From Candidatus Methylophosphatis roskildensis (GTDB taxonomy: Bacteria > Pseudomonadota > Gammaproteobacteria > Burkholderiales > Rhodocyclaceae), in the NCBI GenBank assembly GCA_016708905.1, contig JADJEV010000002.1, positions 248,001-312,000 on the forward strand: DNA of 64,000 nt, read 5' to 3'. The position numbers were made by a program, and so were the translations under genes. A model generated the notes under the pieces. The model did no database searches. It saw nothing but the letters and a program-made list of their open reading frames with translations, and had not been told where the DNA came from. Shown piece by piece: positions 60,489 to 64,000 of the stretch (positions within the stretch are counted from its first letter, which is position 1; each line of letters begins with the position of its first letter).

Positions 60489-61400
60489 ATGGCTTCGGTC
60501 GCCGGTCAAGGGCCGCCTCCGTTCTTCAAGCGTGGCCCGGCTCCGCTGGCCCGGCTGATGTTTCTCCTCATTCTCTGTCTGGTTCTGCTGATCGCCGACC
60601 TGCGCTACCGCTATCTGGAGGTGCTCAGACAGGCGGTGTCAGTGGTCACTTACCCTCTCCAGATGGCCGCCTACGGACCCGTCGAACTGGCTCGCAAGGT
60701 GGACACCTACTTCTCCTCCGTGCAAGCTCTGACAAGGGAGAACGCCGACCTCGCGCGCAAGCAGGTGGAAGTGTCCGGGCGTCTCTTGCGGCAGGACAGC
60801 GTCGAGCAGGAGAACCTGCGGCTGCGCGCACTGCTCGACATGAAGGCGCAGCAGCCCGTCTCCGGGGTCGTGGCCGAGATTCTCTACAACACGCGCGACA
60901 CCTTCTCCCGGCGGGTGATTCTGAACAAGGGCCTGCAGCAGGGCATCGATACCGGCCAGGCGGTGGTGGACGACGCCGGAGTGATCGGCCAGGTCACCCG
61001 CAGCTACCCGCTGCAGGCAGAAGTGACCCTGCTCTCCGACAAGGATCAGGCGGTGCCGGTTCAGATCACCCGCAACGGCCTGCGGGCAGTGATATTCGGG
61101 GTTGGCAACGGGCAGCTCGAACTGCGTTTTCTGGCCGCCAGCGCCGACGTCCAGGTCGGCGACGAGGTCGTGACCTCGGGGCTGGACGGCGTCTTCCTGC
61201 CGGGTCTGCCGGTGGCCAAGGTCGTGCGCATCGACCGCGACAGTTCCTATTCGTTCGCGCGGATCCTCTGTCAGCCTGCGGCCGGTATCGAGCAGCACGG
61301 AACCGTGCTGGTTCTCGGCAACCGCGAGGCGCTGCCCCAAGTACCGGAGCAAGCGCCGGTGCGCGATGTCCCGGCGAAGTCGAAGAAGGGGCGTCGATGA
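60489..61400 (+). CDS. mreC: Rod shape-determining protein MreC
   Basis: This 303-residue protein has a short cytoplasmic tail, one membrane helix (LMFLLILCLVLLIADL), a periplasmic coiled coil (residues 70-115, ALTRENADLARKQVEVSGRL) and a beta-rich domain (DTFSRRVILNKGLQQGIDTG, GVIGQVTRSYPLQAEVTLLS). The C-terminal extension is basic (AKSKKGRR). It links MreB to PBP2 and the elongasome. It follows mreB after a repeat-filled gap and precedes mreD by 55 bases. Confidence 0.95.
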   Translation: MASVAGQGPPPFFKRGPAPLARLMFLLILCLVLLIADLRYRYLEVLRQAVSVVTYPLQMAAYGPVELARKVDTYFSSVQALTRENADLARKQVEVSGRLLRQDSVEQENLRLRALLDMKAQQPVSGVVAEILYNTRDTFSRRVILNKGLQQGIDTGQAVVDDAGVIGQVTRSYPLQAEVTLLSDKDQAVPVQITRNGLRAVIFGVGNGQLELRFLAASADVQVGDEVVTSGLDGVFLPGLPVAKVVRIDRDSSYSFARILCQPAAGIEQHGTVLVLGNREALPQVPEQAPVRDVPAKSKKGRR

Positions 61401-61455
61401 AGCCGCTCGATTCTGCTGCGTTGCGCATCGAAGATCCACCAGCTTAGCGCCCGCC

Positions 61456-61977
61456 ATGCAGCCCACTCACAGTTCGCGCCGCATCCTGCTGCCGGTCAAG
61501 CCGTGGTTCATCCTGTTCACCCTGCTGACCGCCATGACGCTCAACGCCGTTCCGCTCGGACGCTTTCCTGGGTTCCCGGACTGGATCGCGCTGACGCTCG
61601 CCTTCTGGTGCGTACGCGAGCCGCTCAGGGTCGGGATGTTGACGGCCTTCATCGTCGGCATCGTGATGGACGTGATCGGCGGCGCTGTCATGGGGCAGCA
61701 TGCGCTGGCCTATGTCTTGCTCGCCTACTTCGCCGGGCAGTTGTCGAGACGGGTGCTGTGGTTCGGCCTGCTGCAGCAGTCGCTGCACATCCTGCCGCTG
61801 TTACTGCTGTCGCAGGTCGCGATGCTGATTACCCGCCTGATGGCCGGCGCCGCATTTCCCGGCTGGTGGTACTTCGCCGGCTGTTTCCTCGCCGCGATGC
61901 TGTGGACACCGCTCAACTACCTGCTGCTGTTGCCACAATTCCGCCCGGTCGAGCGCGATGACAACCGGCCGATCTGA
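61456..61977 (+). CDS. mreD: Rod shape-determining protein MreD
   Basis: This 173-residue inner-membrane protein has about five helices (PWFILFTLLTAMTLNAVPLG, FPDWIALTLAFWCV, GMLTAFIVGIVMDVIGGAVM, SLHILPLLLLSQVAMLI, WWYFAGCFLAAMLWTPLNYL). The pattern and position between mreC and mrdA identify it as MreD, since the sequence family is loosely conserved. I chose the ATG at 61456, which starts the protein M-Q-P-T-H before the first helix. Confidence 0.92.
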   Translation: MQPTHSSRRILLPVKPWFILFTLLTAMTLNAVPLGRFPGFPDWIALTLAFWCVREPLRVGMLTAFIVGIVMDVIGGAVMGQHALAYVLLAYFAGQLSRRVLWFGLLQQSLHILPLLLLSQVAMLITRLMAGAAFPGWWYFAGCFLAAMLWTPLNYLLLLPQFRPVERDDNRPI

Positions 61978-62085
61978 AGATGCTCGACCGGCGGCCGGTT
62001 GGCGACCGTTGTCCCCCCACCCCCAGTCCCTCTCCCCGGAGGGGAGAGGGACGCGGACTGATCGCTGCGCGATTGGGTACGTGGC

Positions 62086-63981
62086 ATGAAACCCCACGAA
62101 TTTCGCCCACCCGAACAGGAACTGGCCCGCTTTCGCGGACGGCTTGCGGTTGCAGTCGGGGTGGTGTTGCTGGCCTTCGTGGTGATCGCGGGACGATTCT
62201 TCTACCTGCAAGTGGTCCGCCATGATTACTACCACACGCGGGCCGAGGACAATCGAATCACGCTGCTGCCGATCGTTCCCAACCGCGGGCTGATCGCCGA
62301 TCGCAACGGCAGGTCGTTCGCGCGGAACTTCTCCGCCTACACGCTGGAAATCACGCCGTCGCGGGTGCGCGACGTCGAGGAAACGATCGACGCGGTGTCG
62401 CAATTGATCGAGATCCAGCCGCGGGATCGCAAGCGCTTCAGGAAACTGCTCGACGAAAGCAAGAACTTCGAATCGCTGCCGATCCGCACCCGGCTCTCCG
62501 ACGAGGAGGTCGCGAAGTTCGTCGCCCAGCGCTACCGCTTCCCCGGGGTGGACGTGAAGGCGCGGCTGTTTCGCCAATACCCGGAGGAACAACTGGCCTC
62601 CCACGTCGTCGGCTACATCGGCCGCATCAACACGAAGGAGCTCGAATCCATCGAGGAATCGGAAGACCAGGCCAACTACCGCGGCACCGAGCATATCGGC
62701 AAGACCGGGCTGGAGCAGAGCTACGAGCGCGAACTGCATGGCGAGACCGGCTACGAGCAGGTCGAGGTGGACGCCGGCGGGCGCGCCCTGCGCCTGCTCT
62801 CGCGCACAGCGCCGGTGCCGGGCAACAACCTTTTTCTGACCCTCGACGGCAAGCTGCAGGCGGTCGCCGAAAGGGCCTTCGGCACCCGCCGCGGTGCCCT
62901 GGTGGCGATCGAACCGTCGACCGGCGGCATTCTCGCCATGGTATCGAGTCCGACGTTCGACCCCAATCTGTTCGTAGACGGGATCGATCCACAGAACTGG
63001 GACTTGCTGAACAACTCGCCCGATCATCCGTTGATCAATCGCGCGCTCAACGGCGCCTACCCGCCCGGTTCTACGTTCAAGCCCTTCATGGCGCTGGGCG
63101 CCCTGTTCTCGGGCAAGCGCACCGCCGATCAGGCGATCGCCGATCCCGGCTACTTCGACTTCGGCGGCCACCGGTTCCGCGACGACAAGGCGGGCGGCCA
63201 CGGCACGGTCGATATGGTGAAGTCGATCGTCGTTTCCTGCGACACCTATTACTACCGGCTGGCCAACGACTGGGGTATCGACGGCATCGCCTCCTTCATG
63301 GCGCAGCTCGGTTTCGGTTCGCGCACCGGTGTCGATCTCGGCGGCGAGTCGACCGGCATCCTTCCCTCGCCGGAATGGAAGCGCAAGCGTTTCAAGAAGC
63401 CCGAGCAGCAGAAGTGGTATGCCGGCGAGACCGTCAGCATCGGCATCGGTCAGGGCTACAACGCCTACACGCCGATTCAACTGGCCCATGCGACCGCGGT
63501 GGTGGCCAACAACGGCGTGGTATTCAAGCCGCACCTGGTCAGGTACATCGAGGATGTCAAGACCGGCGAAAAACGCATCGTCGAACCGCAGCCGGTCAGG
63601 CGGATTCCCTTCCGCCCCGAACATCTCGATACGGTCAGGCGCGGCATGATCGGCGTCAATCAGTCGGGCACCGGTGCGCGCGCCTTCGCCGGTGCGGGCT
63701 ATGTTTCCGCGGGAAAGACCGGCACCGCCCAGTTGTTCTCGCTCAAGGGCGGCACCTACCGCGAGGGAAGCGTCGGCGAGCGGCTGCGCGACCATGCGCT
63801 GTTCATCGCATTCGCACCGGCCGACGAGCCAAAGATCGCGCTCGCCGTGCTGGTGGAAAACGGCGGTTTCGGCGCGACCTCCGCCGCGCCTATCGCGCGC
63901 CAGGTGCTCGACTACTACCTGCTCGGCAAGCTTCCCGCCGGGGCGGCGGCGGAAGACGAGGACGCCTCCGATGCTCAATGA
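62086..63981 (+). CDS. mrdA: Penicillin-binding protein 2 (peptidoglycan transpeptidase)
   Basis: This 631-residue class B PBP crosslinks the side-wall peptidoglycan. An N-terminal membrane anchor (LAVAVGVVLLAFVVIAGRFF) is followed by a pedestal (NRGLIADRNGRSFARNFSAY). The transpeptidase domain has S329-T-F-K332 (PGSTFKPF), the S-x-N-type SCD in VSCDTYYYRLAN, and K544-T-G in SAGKTGTAQ. The gap before it holds a gaggggagaggg hairpin repeat. The stop overlaps the probable start of rodA. Confidence 0.96.
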   Translation: MKPHEFRPPEQELARFRGRLAVAVGVVLLAFVVIAGRFFYLQVVRHDYYHTRAEDNRITLLPIVPNRGLIADRNGRSFARNFSAYTLEITPSRVRDVEETIDAVSQLIEIQPRDRKRFRKLLDESKNFESLPIRTRLSDEEVAKFVAQRYRFPGVDVKARLFRQYPEEQLASHVVGYIGRINTKELESIEESEDQANYRGTEHIGKTGLEQSYERELHGETGYEQVEVDAGGRALRLLSRTAPVPGNNLFLTLDGKLQAVAERAFGTRRGALVAIEPSTGGILAMVSSPTFDPNLFVDGIDPQNWDLLNNSPDHPLINRALNGAYPPGSTFKPFMALGALFSGKRTADQAIADPGYFDFGGHRFRDDKAGGHGTVDMVKSIVVSCDTYYYRLANDWGIDGIASFMAQLGFGSRTGVDLGGESTGILPSPEWKRKRFKKPEQQKWYAGETVSIGIGQGYNAYTPIQLAHATAVVANNGVVFKPHLVRYIEDVKTGEKRIVEPQPVRRIPFRPEHLDTVRRGMIGVNQSGTGARAFAGAGYVSAGKTGTAQLFSLKGGTYREGSVGERLRDHALFIAFAPADEPKIALAVLVENGGFGATSAAPIARQVLDYYLLGKLPAGAAAEDEDASDAQ

Positions 63982-64000
63982 AAACCTGATCGGGTTGGTT
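63971..64000 (+). CDS. rodA: Probable start of rodA (runs off right edge)
   Basis: Only ten codons are visible (MLNENLIGLV), overlapping the mrdA stop by 11 bases. Position is the main evidence: rodA, the partner glycosyltransferase of PBP2, normally follows mrdA. The sequence alone is too short to identify. Confidence 0.4.
   Translation, partial: MLNENLIGLV

Overview
This is a high-GC proteobacterial chromosome segment. Its gene content and order (mreBCD-mrdA divergent from gatCAB, ribE-ribBA-ribH-nusB-thiL-pgpA, hslVU, a cysteine-poor DksA, EIIA-HPr-EI, dapF followed by a DUF484 gene) point to a betaproteobacterium, probably Rhodocyclales-like. The taxonomic call is inference from gene content.

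Positions 1-16041 form a chromosomal integron that has collected nested mobile elements. The tyrosine recombinase gene intI (14992-16041, + strand) has a perfect LexA/SOS box in its promoter. Its attI core lies at 14915-14921, and the cassette array runs leftward with every cassette gene on the - strand. In array order the cassettes are: (1) a small membrane protein; (2) a P-loop kinase-like ATPase; (3) a beta-propeller lipoprotein; (4) a ParE/RelE-type toxin with its antitoxin; (5) a DUF1801 protein; (6) HicB with a HicA whose catalytic histidine position is proline; (7) an unknown protein cut by an ISKra4-family element. Six attC-like sites separate them. The array has been hit repeatedly. 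An IS21-family element (11574-14534, 6-bp duplication) splits the cassette-1 gene. An IS1634-family element (9597-11539, 6-bp duplication) sits just behind it. A group II intron (4936-9511) is inserted inside the first attC. That intron's maturase gene is in turn split by an IS4-family element (6656-9272, 9-bp duplication) whose transposase carries an N-terminal DUF4338/DruA-like domain.

Positions 16138-28463 hold a frameshifted DNA adenine methyltransferase, a small glycan-modification cluster (WbqC, NeuD/PglD-like acetyltransferase, DegT aminotransferase, TPR-OGT-like glycosyltransferase), dsbD (frameshifted), cutA, an ABC-2 exporter pair, a hydrolase, a 2Fe-2S thioredoxin-like ferredoxin and metK. 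The metK gene has a strong promoter and a potentially structured leader.

Positions 28684-64000 are mostly housekeeping: two LpxL-type acyltransferases, a response regulator, dapF, rlmI, dksA, a STAS protein, hslVU, an AEC transporter, a PilZ protein, the regulatory PTS, apbE, gshB, the riboflavin block, thiL/pgpA/pncC, a metzincin protease, YqjD/E/K homologues, xthA, pyrE, gatCAB with an inserted lipoprotein gene, and the mreBCD-mrdA-(rodA) cell-shape operon. CCCCTCA-rich repeats and CATGCGGCTTCC-type repeats recur in several intergenic gaps. Several single-base frameshifts (dsbD, the methyltransferase, both IS transposases) lie in GC-rich runs and could be real mutations or sequencing indels.
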